Part shown: positions 52,043 to 60,974 of the stretch, piece by piece
Position numbering within the stretch: the stretch's first letter is position 1
How the letters are laid out: each line of letters opens with the position of its first letter
Origin: Reyranella sp.
Lineage (GTDB): Bacteria > Pseudomonadota > Alphaproteobacteria > Reyranellales > Reyranellaceae
Direction of reading: 5' to 3'
NCBI RefSeq assembly: GCF_017305915.1
Contig: NZ_JAFKJN010000030.1
Coordinates: 62,001-126,000, forward strand
DNA: 64,000 nt
Translations under genes and position numbers: made by a program
Notes under the pieces: model-generated
What the model was told of the DNA's origin: nothing
The model's database searches: none
The model's input: only the letters and a program-made list of their open reading frames with translations

Positions 52043-52117
52043 TGGCTGGGGCGCCAGGATTCGAACCTGGGAATGGAGGAATCAAAATCCTCTGCCTTAC
52101 CGCTTGGCTACGCCCCA
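52043..52117 (-). tRNA. tRNA-Gln (anticodon TTG)
   Basis: The reverse strand folds as a cloverleaf. The acceptor TGGGGCG pairs with CGCCCCA, followed by G and an encoded CCA. The anticodon stem GAGGA/TCCTC surrounds TTTTGAT, so the anticodon is TTG (reads CAA). The T arm is CCAGGTTCGAATCCTGG. It marks the left border of the polysaccharide island. Confidence 0.95.
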
Positions 52118-52239
52118 CCATGACACATAGCGAACCTAACTCGTTGGTACGCTTATCTTTCGCGCGCTTGCATGGTGCATGCTGACCGTAGTGGAACGGC
52201 AGAGCACCACTGTTCTCCGAGCCTCATGCGAGCCTAGCC

Positions 52240-52413
52240 ATGCCTGTCCTGAATTTGACCGACCCAGCCGTGCGAAGCTTGAAGCCCATCGCGGGCAAGC
52301 AGGTAACGTATGTGGACCGCGGCCTCAAGGGCTTCGGCGTCCGCGTCTCGCCCTCAGGACATGCCTCCTACGTCCTGGTCCTCGGCGCCAATCGACAGCG
52401 CATCAAGCTCTGA
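52240..52413 (+). pseudogene. Truncated tyrosine-integrase N-terminus (Arm DNA-binding domain)
   Basis: 57 codons from an ATG at 52240 to TGA at 52413. The reading is MPVLNLTDPAVRSLKPIAGK then YVDRGLKGFGVRVSPSGHAS and YVLVLGANR. This is the arm-binding domain (DUF4102 type) of phage-like tRNA integrases, which normally continue for about 400 residues. The core and catalytic domains are absent. It lies 120 bases from tRNA-Gln, the kind of site these integrases use. Confidence 0.75.
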
Positions 52414-52484
52414 CATCGGTGCTGGGGACGCCTTGGACGACGGATCCCAATCCCCCGGCCGACGCCAAGTGTGTCGAATGCCCG

Positions 52485-52660
52485 GTAAGCATCCATTCCT
52501 GACACACGGTCAGGCATCCGGCGTCTAGTTCCGGGAGGAGGAGGAGGTCGTCGAGACGGCTGACGGGATGGCCGTTGGTCAGGCGCTCGAGATATGCAGT
52601 ATGCGCAAAACCACCACCATGCGGCGCACAACAGACGCCTTCGCCCAGAGGCAAGCGGAC
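52485..52660 (-). pseudogene. IS66-like transposase C-terminal remnant with terminal repeat
   Basis: On the minus strand YLERLTNGHPVSRLDDLL matches the end of IS66 TnpC. The following codons look like a mutated LPWNW tail ending in TGA. GTAAGCATCC at 52485 resembles IS66 terminal inverted repeats. The rest of the element is gone. 52414-52484 holds nothing I recognise. The remnant lies directly beside the first island gene. Confidence 0.5.
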
Positions 52661-52662
52661 CA

Positions 52663-53610
52663 TCAAGGGCCTTCTCGCATTGTCTGCGAATCCCGCGAAT
52701 GGGCTGCGATGTCTTGCATAAAGGCGGCCGCATCCACAGTATCCGGATCCATCAATATGCGATCTGCCCGGTAATTCGCCAGAGCGTTGTGGGCCTGCCG
52801 CGCATATGCGATCGCCTTGTAGACGTACGGATTTAATATCCGTCGAGGAAGCTTGCGCGATCTCAGTATTTGTTCTTGATTCCAAGGCTCGAAGTGAGCG
52901 TGATTGGCAGTGGTCCATTTGATATTCTCATAATCCGACTGAATAACCTCCAATCCATTCACTTCACTGAATTTCCGTGAGAACGCCAGTATCCAGAATT
53001 GCTTGCCAAAAGGTAATTGGTTCCGACGCTTGAGTCGGCCGGGATTCTTGATGAAATGCCATGTCTTTGGACGAGAGGTGTCCACGAGAAATACGCCAGT
53101 ATCGCCAAATCCATTGCGTTCGCTAAAGACGCTATAGAAGAATTCGGGTGAGTACTGGTAGAATCCGTGACCGGCAAACCCATTCGCAATCGTCACGATC
53201 AGAATGGAACCGTGGACTCTTACGATCGACCTGATGTTGTCTATTGCTTGCGCAACGTTAAAAACGTGTTCAATAGACCCGAAATCCACAAAGGTATCGA
53301 ACGCTCTGGAGAACTTCTTCGGAAGCGGTCGATTGAAATCATGGATTATCGAAGCCCCTTCATACCCAGCCGCGTCAACAGATGTAACCTTCTGCGCTCC
53401 CATTTTCTTGAACAGCGGCTCGGCAAACCGACCCAGTTCGATGGCGTCGTCATAATCAAAATCCAGCCCGACGCTCTTCCGGACGGCCATATATTCCTCT
53501 TTCCAGAAATGGATTTCTTGTCTTCCAAGCATCACGGTCTCGCGAAATTCGAAACCATACACGCGCTTTGCAAAAGCGAGAGCTCGGAGTCCGGTTAAAT
53601 CGATGCCCAT
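52663..53610 (-). CDS. Class I methyltransferase-like protein
   Basis: 315 residues from the ATG at 53610 after GGGAGCAGAATC. The start MGIDLTGLRALAFAKRVYGF leads to a SAM-type fold: VTSVDAAGYEGASIIHDFNR and FDTFVDFGSIEHVFNVAQAI. The usual GxGxG is not clear. The sequence looks AT-richer than the core genes, which suggests transfer. It is probably a sugar or surface-polymer methyltransferase given its neighbours. The specificity is unknown. Confidence 0.65.
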   Translation of the reverse strand: MGIDLTGLRALAFAKRVYGFEFRETVMLGRQEIHFWKEEYMAVRKSVGLDFDYDDAIELGRFAEPLFKKMGAQKVTSVDAAGYEGASIIHDFNRPLPKKFSRAFDTFVDFGSIEHVFNVAQAIDNIRSIVRVHGSILIVTIANGFAGHGFYQYSPEFFYSVFSERNGFGDTGVFLVDTSRPKTWHFIKNPGRLKRRNQLPFGKQFWILAFSRKFSEVNGLEVIQSDYENIKWTTANHAHFEPWNQEQILRSRKLPRRILNPYVYKAIAYARQAHNALANYRADRILMDPDTVDAAAFMQDIAAHSRDSQTMREGP

Positions 53611-53714
53611 GATTCTGCTCCCGAGCCAAGCCCCCGGTTCTGAGACCCCGCAGCCCCGGGCCAAGGGCGCGGGCGATCCGAAGCGTCATGGCTTCGGTCG
53701 CCCCCCGACACACC

Positions 53715-54629
53715 CTATGTCGGCTCGAGCGCGGGATCGTAAAGCGAACGAACGCGCGAGTAGCGCAGTTCGGTACTCATTGTCCCGCCGCCAACGACGG
53801 GAATTCTGTACTTCCGTCGTTTGGCTCCCTGCCCTGCAAGATGAATGATACCGAGCGGCTGCCGGCTTTTGTCGGGCGTGACGAATAGGCGGGCGGCTGG
53901 ATCCCACGCAGGAGGGCCGCGATCAGGAATCCAATTGAGTTCCGGCGGCAGTATCAAAGTCGGCGTCTTATCCTGATGGACAATCTGGTTGAAGGCGAAT
54001 TGATCGTTCGGATAGATCCGCCCAGTCCGCCGAGCCGCGGCCACGAGGCGTTCACGCCACTTCTTCCAATGCGGCGCATCACCTCGAAGCGCGAAAACAC
54101 CCATGTTGATGTGCGGCTGCATCTGCAGCCAAAGCCCGTCCCTCAGCCCGTATCCGCGAACAAAATTCTTGATGTTTCGGAACTGGAGGCGCGGCTGGAA
54201 GCGGTAGCTCGGATGGTGCTCCGCCACAACAGCGGCGCCGTGAGCGCCGGCTCCCTCGATAAATACATCGAGCGTGCCGGGGACCTGGAGCCATGCGTCG
54301 GGATCGATCCAGAAATACACGTCATAGCCCGGAAACTCGACCGGAAGAAACAAATGGCTCGCCCAAATCCCGGATGTCGGATCCTGATCGCGCGCAATCT
54401 CGAGGCGCCACGTCGGCTTGATGATGCGGGAAGCGTAAACGTGAAGGGAGCGAACTTGATCGGCCGTGAGCCCATAGTCGATGATGCCAATGTCGATACC
54501 GCGAGCGCGCCGATGCGGATCAACCGAAAGGAGCATATCCGAGATCAGATCGAAGTAGTTGCGATCACAACCCGCAAGAATAATGGCGCGATACTTTGAG
54601 ATGCCAGGTTTGTCCGATAAAACAGCCAT
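53715..54629 (-). CDS. Predicted glycosyltransferase (nucleotide-sugar fold)
   Basis: 304 residues from the ATG at 54629 after GAGGAGTCATGAC. AIILAGCDRNYFDLISDMLL starts a Rossmann-like GT-A fold, VYFWIDPDAWLQVPGTLDVF carries a DPD (DxD-like) metal motif, and GRIYPNDQFAFNQIV follows, as in GT8-like enzymes. It likely adds a sugar in polysaccharide assembly. It is 11 bases downstream of rfbA. Confidence 0.7.
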   Translation of the reverse strand: MAVLSDKPGISKYRAIILAGCDRNYFDLISDMLLSVDPHRRARGIDIGIIDYGLTADQVRSLHVYASRIIKPTWRLEIARDQDPTSGIWASHLFLPVEFPGYDVYFWIDPDAWLQVPGTLDVFIEGAGAHGAAVVAEHHPSYRFQPRLQFRNIKNFVRGYGLRDGLWLQMQPHINMGVFALRGDAPHWKKWRERLVAAARRTGRIYPNDQFAFNQIVHQDKTPTLILPPELNWIPDRGPPAWDPAARLFVTPDKSRQPLGIIHLAGQGAKRRKYRIPVVGGGTMSTELRYSRVRSLYDPALEPT

Positions 54630-54640
54630 GTCATGACTCC

Positions 54641-55510
54641 TCATCGGCGCGCCAATAGACCGAACAGATATTGGCCGTAGGCGTTTCCCTTGAAGCCAGC
54701 GGCGAGTCTCTCGAGCTGGCCGTCGTCGATCCAACCCTGTCGCCAGGCGATCTCATCGGGGCAGGCAATCTTCAGGCCCTGGCGCGCCTCGACCGTCGCC
54801 ATGAACTCCGATGCTTGCAGCAGACTTTCCGGTTGGCCGGTATCGAGCCAGGCGAAGCCGCGGCCCAGTTTCTCGACCGTGAGGCGGCCTTGGCGCAAAT
54901 AGTGGTTGTTGACGTCCGTGATCTCGAGCTCACCGCGTGGCGAAGGCTTGAGCGTGGCGGCGATGTCGGCAACCTGCTCGTCGTAGAAGTAGAGTCCCGT
55001 CACCGCATAATTTGACGGCGGGTCCTTCGGCTTCTCGATGATGGCGCGCACGCTGCCGTCCGGAGCGAACTCGACCACGCCGTACTGGCTCGGCTCGCGG
55101 ACCCAGTACGCAAATACGACGGCACCGGTATTGCTCGTGGCCGCGCGCCGCAACTGGGCGATGAAGCCTTCGCCATAGAAGATGTTGTCGCCGAGGGCCA
55201 GCGCGGATCGCCCACCCGCAATGAAGTCGCGACCGATGATCAGTGCTTGGGCGAGGCCGTCAGGCTGCGGTTGAACGGCGTAGCACAGATCAATGCCCCA
55301 CCTTGCGCCATCGCCCAGCAGGGCATGGAACTGTGGCGCTTCGTCGGCTTTCGTGATGAGCATGATCTCGCGAATGCCGGCCAGCATCAACGTGGTCAGC
55401 GGGTAGTAGATCATGGGCTTGTCGTACACGGCCAGGAGCTGCTTGCTCACGCCCCACGTAATCGGCCACAGTCGACTTCCGGTGCCCCCGGCGAGAATGA
55501 TCCCCTTCAT
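54641..55510 (-). CDS. rfbA: Glucose-1-phosphate thymidylyltransferase
   Basis: 289 residues. MKGIILAGGTGSRLWPITWG is the nucleotide-binding motif, VYDKPMIYYPLTTLMLAGIR follows, and LALGDNIFYGEGF and WLDTGQPESLLQAS are active-site regions. It makes dTDP-glucose from dTTP and glucose-1-phosphate, the first step to dTDP-rhamnose and other deoxysugars. rfbB, C and D are not in this window. The start used is the ATG at 55510, and a GTG at 55522 is possible. Confidence 0.93.
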   Translation of the reverse strand: MKGIILAGGTGSRLWPITWGVSKQLLAVYDKPMIYYPLTTLMLAGIREIMLITKADEAPQFHALLGDGARWGIDLCYAVQPQPDGLAQALIIGRDFIAGGRSALALGDNIFYGEGFIAQLRRAATSNTGAVVFAYWVREPSQYGVVEFAPDGSVRAIIEKPKDPPSNYAVTGLYFYDEQVADIAATLKPSPRGELEITDVNNHYLRQGRLTVEKLGRGFAWLDTGQPESLLQASEFMATVEARQGLKIACPDEIAWRQGWIDDGQLERLAAGFKGNAYGQYLFGLLARR

Positions 55511-55600
55511 GGTCGCCGCCACTTCTGATAGAAGTAGGCTTTAAAATAGTAGAAGTGGGCTCCGGGGCTCGTGACCATTATGTGGCGGATCGTCGGACTG

Positions 55601-55876
55601 TCACATGCGACTGGCCTCGCCCCAGGGCCGAGCCAACAAATCCAAGGTGAGCCGCATCGCGAGCCAATGTGGCGGAGCAACTACTTCCTTGGCAGCGGAA
55701 GCATGGGCTCCACCAGAGTCAGGTTGCTCGCGTAACGTAGCCGTTTCGACTATGATGGGTCGTCGGGGGTCAACGAGGCTGGCCGGAGAATGCCTCACGA
55801 CCTCGTCGGAATCACTGTAGATCCCGATCACTCCCGCTCTTTCGAACATGCTCTTGGATTGGGAGGATATCATCAT
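55601..55876 (-). other. Doubtful small open frame in the 55511-55940 gap
   Basis: The 430-base gap between rfbA and the next gene has one open frame of 91 codons on the minus strand (MMISSQSKSMFERAGVIGIY). I see no ribosome site that decides a start and no family resemblance. It could be chance or an unrecognised small protein. No promoter or repeat stands out in the remainder. Confidence 0.2.
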
Positions 55877-55940
55877 GATGATTTGCGGCAGGCTGATTGC
55901 GCTGGCCGGTAAAGGGCGGCGCTAACCCTAGGCTAGAACG

Positions 55941-56594
55941 ATGTTCAATGCGCCAGCATTATACGCGATGTGGGGTAAGCGCGTTCTGAGATCGCTGATT
56001 TACCGCTTCCCCCCAATTATGATCGCTCCCGAACGCTTGTACCTCTGGATGGACACGCTAATCCAGACGCAACGCGTCCCCGGGGACGTCCTCGAAATCG
56101 GGTGTTACCTGGGTGGCACCGCTGCCACGGCAAACAAGATGCTAAGGAATGTATCCGCTCAGAAGAGGTATGTGGTCATAGATACGTTTGAGGGATTCGT
56201 CGCGGAGCAGTGGACCGAGGACCACGCTTTGGGAACGCCTGCTCAGTTGAAGAAGCACTTTTCGCTTAATTCAACGGAGCTCGCGCGTTGGGTGCTTGAC
56301 CAGCACGGTGGAGAGGAGGTTGAAATCATTAAGGGTGATATCGTTGCCCTCCCTGATGATAGTCTTCCTAGTCAGGTAAGCGCCTGCCTGCTTGACGTAG
56401 ATTTGTCCGAACCTGTTCGGAAGGGACTTGAGCGCGTCTACCCGCGCCTTCAGCCTGGAGGCGTGATAATCGTGGATGATTGCGAGGATAACGATTACAA
56501 GGCGCGCATCGGCTATGAGCGATTTGTGCGCTCGGCGGGCCTCCCCGAGGAATATAAGTTCGGAGCCGGCATCGTTAGGCGGCACGGTGCTTGA
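55941..56594 (+). CDS. TylF/MycF-family O-methyltransferase-like protein
   Basis: 217 residues. VPGDVLEIGCYLGGTAATAN is motif I of the SAM fold. YVVIDTFEGFVAEQWTEDHA is the TylF-type Asp-Thr-Phe-Glu-Gly-Phe motif. LLDVDLSEPVRKGLERVYPR and GGVIIVDDCEDN hold metal-binding Asp residues. These enzymes methylate sugar hydroxyls. It probably decorates the polysaccharide. It is the only plus-strand gene among minus-strand island genes. Confidence 0.8.
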   Translation: MFNAPALYAMWGKRVLRSLIYRFPPIMIAPERLYLWMDTLIQTQRVPGDVLEIGCYLGGTAATANKMLRNVSAQKRYVVIDTFEGFVAEQWTEDHALGTPAQLKKHFSLNSTELARWVLDQHGGEEVEIIKGDIVALPDDSLPSQVSACLLDVDLSEPVRKGLERVYPRLQPGGVIIVDDCEDNDYKARIGYERFVRSAGLPEEYKFGAGIVRRHGA

Positions 56595-56702
56595 TGCCGA
56601 AGCATGATCACGCTTACGACAGCAATGTGATCCGCGAGTAAGCCGTCTATCCGGGAGAGTGTGCGAACATCTCGCCCAAGTGAACCGGCCAGGCTGCTTG
56701 TA

Positions 56703-57578
56703 TCAGGTGCGTCGAAAGAGAAAGCCTAACACCTGTGATGCCTCCGGCGCCTTTCGATAATACTGACGATCGGTGCCGAAGGCGAGGAACTCGCGCTGCA
56801 GGATGAATCCAGAGCCTGTTACCTGCCTCAAGAGTTCGTCGTAATTGAAGACCCATGAAATGTAATCGGCTCCCAGCCCATGGCGCTGCGGTCGCTGAAC
56901 GACCACGAAGCTCCGTGCCTTACGCACCACGGGCACACTCATGATGAATAGCCAACTTTCTGCGGCATCGGCAAGCTGGCGAACGCTGTCTCGCCAATTG
57001 GCAGCATATTGCAAAGAGTTGTTAGCCATCACCAGATCGTAGCGGCGGCGGAAACAATCATCATCGGACGAGGTGAAGGACACCTCCGGCAGCAGCGCGT
57101 GGCCGGCCGCACAAAGATCGGCCCGCTCTTTCACTGTGAAATCGAGGGAGACTTCCGGCAGAACTGCGTTGCCGACGGCCGCATAGTGACCCAGCGCACC
57201 GCCCCAGTCGAGAACGGAAAGCCGCGTCTTACGCTGGGCCGCCCGTGCCAGGACGTAACTATAAGTCATCAGGACGTTATGAGCCTTGAAATCCGGCAGG
57301 TCAGTGAACCACGGCGAGAAAGCAAGGGGCTCGGTGCCGTCGAGGGTTCGCTTGTACGGCTCCCAGTTGTCGAGCATGGTCCGATGAACTGAAGAATGAT
57401 CCCAGCCGAGGCTCCTGTGGTCGTTTTGCGGCCAATGGTCGGATACGTATTCCCACTCTGCGCGGCCCACTTGCGAAGCGATCCTGGCCACGATCGGCGG
57501 CAGCAGGAGGCGTGCCACCCTGCGCGCACCGGCGGTTCGAGCGGCTCGAGACCAGATCGCGCGCCTGCTCATGGGCAT
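56703..57578 (-). CDS. TIGR04325-family methyltransferase
   Basis: 291 residues from the ATG at 57578 after GGGAGAGTATTCATCC. LSVLDWGGALGHYAAVGNAV is motif I with the unusual DWGG, and YDLVMANNSLQYAANWRDSV is motif IV/V. It ends VLGFLFRRT. TIGR04325 proteins occur in capsule and O-antigen loci and are taken as methyltransferases. It overlaps the upstream polymerase gene by 10 bases. Confidence 0.8.
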   Translation of the reverse strand: MPMSRRAIWSRAARTAGARRVARLLLPPIVARIASQVGRAEWEYVSDHWPQNDHRSLGWDHSSVHRTMLDNWEPYKRTLDGTEPLAFSPWFTDLPDFKAHNVLMTYSYVLARAAQRKTRLSVLDWGGALGHYAAVGNAVLPEVSLDFTVKERADLCAAGHALLPEVSFTSSDDDCFRRRYDLVMANNSLQYAANWRDSVRQLADAAESWLFIMSVPVVRKARSFVVVQRPQRHGLGADYISWVFNYDELLRQVTGSGFILQREFLAFGTDRQYYRKAPEASQVLGFLFRRT

Positions 57579-58870
57579 GGATGAATACTCTCCCTCGCGC
57601 CGAACCCAACTCGGTTTCTCTGTTCGCGCCACGTCAAGCCGTCGGCATATCCGACGAGAAACCAGAGCAGGGTCGCGGTTTTGATCGAAAAAACTGAGGC
57701 GCTCACCATGAGATTTCCCGACAGATAGATGGCCGCGCCGCAGCGCAGGACCGTCGCTGCACGTGCTCGGGAGGAAATCGTTCCGAAGACGAACACCCAG
57801 CCGAGAGCCACGCCGAGTATCGAGTAGGAGATGATCAGATACACGATCCCGCTGTCCGCAGAGAGGTTCGCCAGAGAGCTGCTCAATCCCATGAGGTCCA
57901 GTGTGCCAAGCGCTCCAAGGAGCTCGGCCGTATAGGCAATTCGCCCAGGAAAGTCGTCAGAGCCGGATTGGAAACCAAGCATTGCCACCATCACCACTGC
58001 GCTGAGGATGGCTAGCGGCAGGGCAGCGATCGGCGCGGACCGCGGAAGCCAGCCCCCGAACAGGGCAATGACCGCGATAAGGCCACACAGGGACGCTCCG
58101 AGACGACCGTCGGATCCAACCAGAAGCGCCGCATCGGTGCTGGCGAAGGTCCAGAAGATCCAGGGCGTCAGTCGACGCCTGAAGGCCGCGAGGAAAATCG
58201 CGACCACCACGACATAGTTCTCGAGCGAGACCGGCTCCAGAAACACCGAAGAGAGACGGTGAAAGGGAAGCGACGGAAACAGATGCCTTTCGTCCGGCCT
58301 CGTTGCGCTCACAAACAGCTCAGTGTCGGGATTCCAGAAATCGGATGCCTGCAAGCCTCTGGTATGAATATAGTACTGCTTGACGTTGAACAGGGAGGTA
58401 AAGCTGGTCGGATACAGTGCCTCATAGACCATGACGAGGAATATGAGCAGGTGAAACGGAAGCCATTTCTGCGCCGGCCGCCGGTCCGTCGAAGCTGAAA
58501 TCCCGAGCATCACGAAGACCGGAATCACGACGATATCGCGGGCATGTTTGGGCTCGAGCTCGCCCCGGAGGAGACCGAGCATGAGCCACCAGACGGCAGC
58601 GCTGACTGCAAAGAGCAGCCATGGTCGCATCAACGGATGCCAGGATGAAGCGGCGAGCAGCAGTGCGGTTGAGATCAAGACGAGCTCGGCGGCAATGACG
58701 TGCGACCGGTTGAGCTCGACGACATTGGAATCAACGAAGCAAAGGACAAAATTCAAGCCGACGCTCGTCGCGAGACAGGACACAACGGCGACGGCGAACC
58801 AAAGCCCCGACCCGGGGACCGGAGCCGCGCGACGCAGCTCACCAACGGGAGTTCCGGACGACAGCATCAC
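57569..58870 (-). CDS. Polysaccharide polymerase-like membrane protein (Wzy/GumE type)
   Basis: 433 residues with about ten hydrophobic segments. A large loop near residues 160-215 (YYIHTRGLQASDFWNPDTEL, RLSSVFLEPVSLENY) is on the periplasmic side, as in Wzy polymerases, and SLENY/FLEP resembles GumE-like proteins. It probably joins repeat units at the periplasmic face. The position next to GumH/GumM-like transferase genes supports this. A Wzx flippase is not seen in this window. Confidence 0.7.
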   Translation of the reverse strand: MMLSSGTPVGELRRAAPVPGSGLWFAVAVVSCLATSVGLNFVLCFVDSNVVELNRSHVIAAELVLISTALLLAASSWHPLMRPWLLFAVSAAVWWLMLGLLRGELEPKHARDIVVIPVFVMLGISASTDRRPAQKWLPFHLLIFLVMVYEALYPTSFTSLFNVKQYYIHTRGLQASDFWNPDTELFVSATRPDERHLFPSLPFHRLSSVFLEPVSLENYVVVVAIFLAAFRRRLTPWIFWTFASTDAALLVGSDGRLGASLCGLIAVIALFGGWLPRSAPIAALPLAILSAVVMVAMLGFQSGSDDFPGRIAYTAELLGALGTLDLMGLSSSLANLSADSGIVYLIISYSILGVALGWVFVFGTISSRARAATVLRCGAAIYLSGNLMVSASVFSIKTATLLWFLVGYADGLTWREQRNRVGFGARESIHPCP

Positions 58871-58906
58871 GCCACCTGCCTCATTGCCTCAACAGGCCTC
58901 CCGGGA

Positions 58907-60823
58907 TTACGCCGTACGAGCCGCCAGCTTCGATCTGAGTGCCGCAACCATCAGGGCCAGGATTTCAAATGTGTAGCGTCGCCACAGTCGGGTGGGTTCG
59001 CGAAGCAGGCGATAGAGCCATTCCATGCGGATGTTCTGCAGCCAGGGCGGAGCGCGAGGCACCGCCCCGGTTGCAAAGTCGAAGAATGCTCCGACGCAGA
59101 GCGACAACGGTACGTCAAGCTGGTCTGCGTTCTTCATCAGCCACGTTTCCTGCAGCGGATTGCCGAGCGCGACGAGCAGAATATCAGGCGCGGACGCATT
59201 AATGATCTGGACGAGCGATTCTGCCTCTCCGGTCGAGAGGTAGCCGTTCCGGAACCCGCAAATCTCGACGCCGTGCTGAGCCGGAAGCACAGCCGCGGCT
59301 CGGCTGACGACGTCGGGTCGGGCTCCGTACAGGAACACACGTGTGCCCTTCGGGACCGCACTGAGCAATAGGGGCGTCAAATCCGTCCCGTTCAGGTTCG
59401 CGGGGAACATGGACCCGTGAAGGATCAAGGAAGCGATATCGACGCCGATCCCGTCATTCAGGACAACAAACTGTCGCGAGAGATCGGCACCGACCCGGAG
59501 CGTTCGGGACCAGTTGATGAGGTTGGCATTTGCGAAGGCGACGAGGGTCTTGGTTCGCGAACCGAGTCTCCTCACAAGGAGTTCGATCGCCTGCACGCGC
59601 GTGAGCGCGGCGACGTTGACGCCGAGGATATCGCGGGACCGGCACTTTGAGTCGCCGGCTAGAGCGATTTCCGAGCGGATGGAACCGCTCGCGGTTCCAT
59701 CTGCTCGGAAATGCGCGCACGGGGGTTGTTGTTGCTCTAGAGCTCTCGCATAGCAATCTTCAACGGTTCTTTCCACGGTGTGCCAGCTCTGCGCACGCGC
59801 GAACGCTGCGGCCCTCGTGCGATCGTCCATTGTGTTGGTTCTGCGCCAGCGCAGGAAGGCTGTTGCGGCCTCGCACGGCTGGCCAAAGTCGCAGATCAGA
59901 CCACATCGTGAAAGTCGATGCGTTTCGCGGAACGCAGCGTTGTCGTGCAACACCGGCAGCAACCCGACCGACATCCCTTCGACGATCGAGAGACCGAATC
60001 CTTCATATTCGGACGCCGAGACGATGTAGCCGCACGAACGGACTAGGGTCTGCAGCTCGTTTCTCGCCAAATAGCCGTGGTAGCGGATGCGATCTCCTAC
60101 CTTCGAGGCCCTCACCAACTCAGTCAGTGCGCCCCACAGCCCATCAGGATCCGCCCCGACGATGTGAAGGGTGATGCCCGGATCCTGTTCTGTCAGCCGG
60201 GCAGCGAACTCGATCAGCCTGTCGATCCGTTTGTTCATAGCGATCCGCCCGACATAGATCAGATCGGCGCCATCCGCGATGAAGTCACCGAGCGGGACGA
60301 TCGGATTACGGAGCAGGATCGCATCGATTCCAATGCTCTTGACGATCGCGAGGTCGTTCTCGCTGACGGCGAACACTGCCCTACTTGCCGAGAGGCTGCG
60401 GCGCGTGACCACGCGAAGGTACAGCTTCTTGATGCGTTTGAATCTGGAGGTATGAAAGAACAGGCCGTGGGTCGTCGCAAAGTACACCAGGTTTCGGAAG
60501 CGCTTGGTCAAGCACAGCAGATCCAGAAGCTGATCGGTCGCGTGCGCGTGCTTCAGATCGAACCGGTCAAGCAGTCTCGGGCCCAGGAAGGGAATGAAGA
60601 GCTCCCTCACTCCAAGGTAGGGTATGCGTATGATGATCGCACGTCCGGACCGCTCGACCGACCGCAACCTTGCCTGCGAGCCGAACACCCGGTTCAAAGT
60701 GATGATGTAAACACGGTGCCGCACGGACTGGCGCTGGACCAGTTCCGCAACGTAGGTCTCCAATCCACCAACCGACGGGTGGTACTGACGTACCAGGTGC
60801 GCGATCTTGAGTTTCCTCGCCAC
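58907..60823 (-). CDS. Fused GT4 (GumH-like) and GT26 (GumM/WecG-like) glycosyltransferase
   Basis: 638 residues from GTG at 60823 after GCAGGGAGTATCGGAC. Residues 1-360 are a GT4 transferase: KIAHLVRQYHPSVGGLETYV, THGLFFHTSRFKRIKKLYLR and SASEYEGFGLSIVEGMSVGL (E-x7-E), all close to GumH. Residues 395-600 are a GT26 domain: VNVAALTRVQAIELL, VVLNDGIGVDIASL, ANLNGTDLTPLL and VALGNPLQETWLM. The two are joined by residues 362-388, which are encoded by a palindromic repeat (59659-59740). In xanthan loci these are separate genes for a mannosyl and a glucuronosyl/glucosyl transfer. Confidence 0.88.
   Translation of the reverse strand: MARKLKIAHLVRQYHPSVGGLETYVAELVQRQSVRHRVYIITLNRVFGSQARLRSVERSGRAIIIRIPYLGVRELFIPFLGPRLLDRFDLKHAHATDQLLDLLCLTKRFRNLVYFATTHGLFFHTSRFKRIKKLYLRVVTRRSLSASRAVFAVSENDLAIVKSIGIDAILLRNPIVPLGDFIADGADLIYVGRIAMNKRIDRLIEFAARLTEQDPGITLHIVGADPDGLWGALTELVRASKVGDRIRYHGYLARNELQTLVRSCGYIVSASEYEGFGLSIVEGMSVGLLPVLHDNAAFRETHRLSRCGLICDFGQPCEAATAFLRWRRTNTMDDRTRAAAFARAQSWHTVERTVEDCYARALEQQQPPCAHFRADGTASGSIRSEIALAGDSKCRSRDILGVNVAALTRVQAIELLVRRLGSRTKTLVAFANANLINWSRTLRVGADLSRQFVVLNDGIGVDIASLILHGSMFPANLNGTDLTPLLLSAVPKGTRVFLYGARPDVVSRAAAVLPAQHGVEICGFRNGYLSTGEAESLVQIINASAPDILLVALGNPLQETWLMKNADQLDVPLSLCVGAFFDFATGAVPRAPPWLQNIRMEWLYRLLREPTRLWRRYTFEILALMVAALRSKLAARTA
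59659..59740. repeat. Palindromic element inside the GT4-GT26 gene
   Basis: CTAGAGC (59659-59665) and GCTCTAG (59734-59740) bound an internal inverted repeat with 21-base arms (59667-59687 and 59692-59712, one mismatch) around CTCG. The arms read ATTTCCGAGC...GAACCG. The element codes residues 362-388 of the fusion without a stop. The style matches dispersed alphaproteobacterial palindromes, and the in-gene position recalls Rickettsia palindromic elements. Confidence 0.8.
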
Positions 60824-60974
60824 GTCCGATACTCCCTGCCGCCTCCAATCAGCCACGGGGCTGCAGGCCTGGCCGTCTCCTCGCCATCTGACTGTCGGCC
60901 ATGCCCAACTGGCTCGACGGCGCCCGGATCGTTGAGTCGATTGGGAAAGCCGGGTTAGCCGCCCGCCGCTTGCG

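Noticed and set aside
52663..56594. A complete dTDP-rhamnose operon
   Set aside because: Only rfbA is present. rfbB, rfbC and rfbD are not found in the window.
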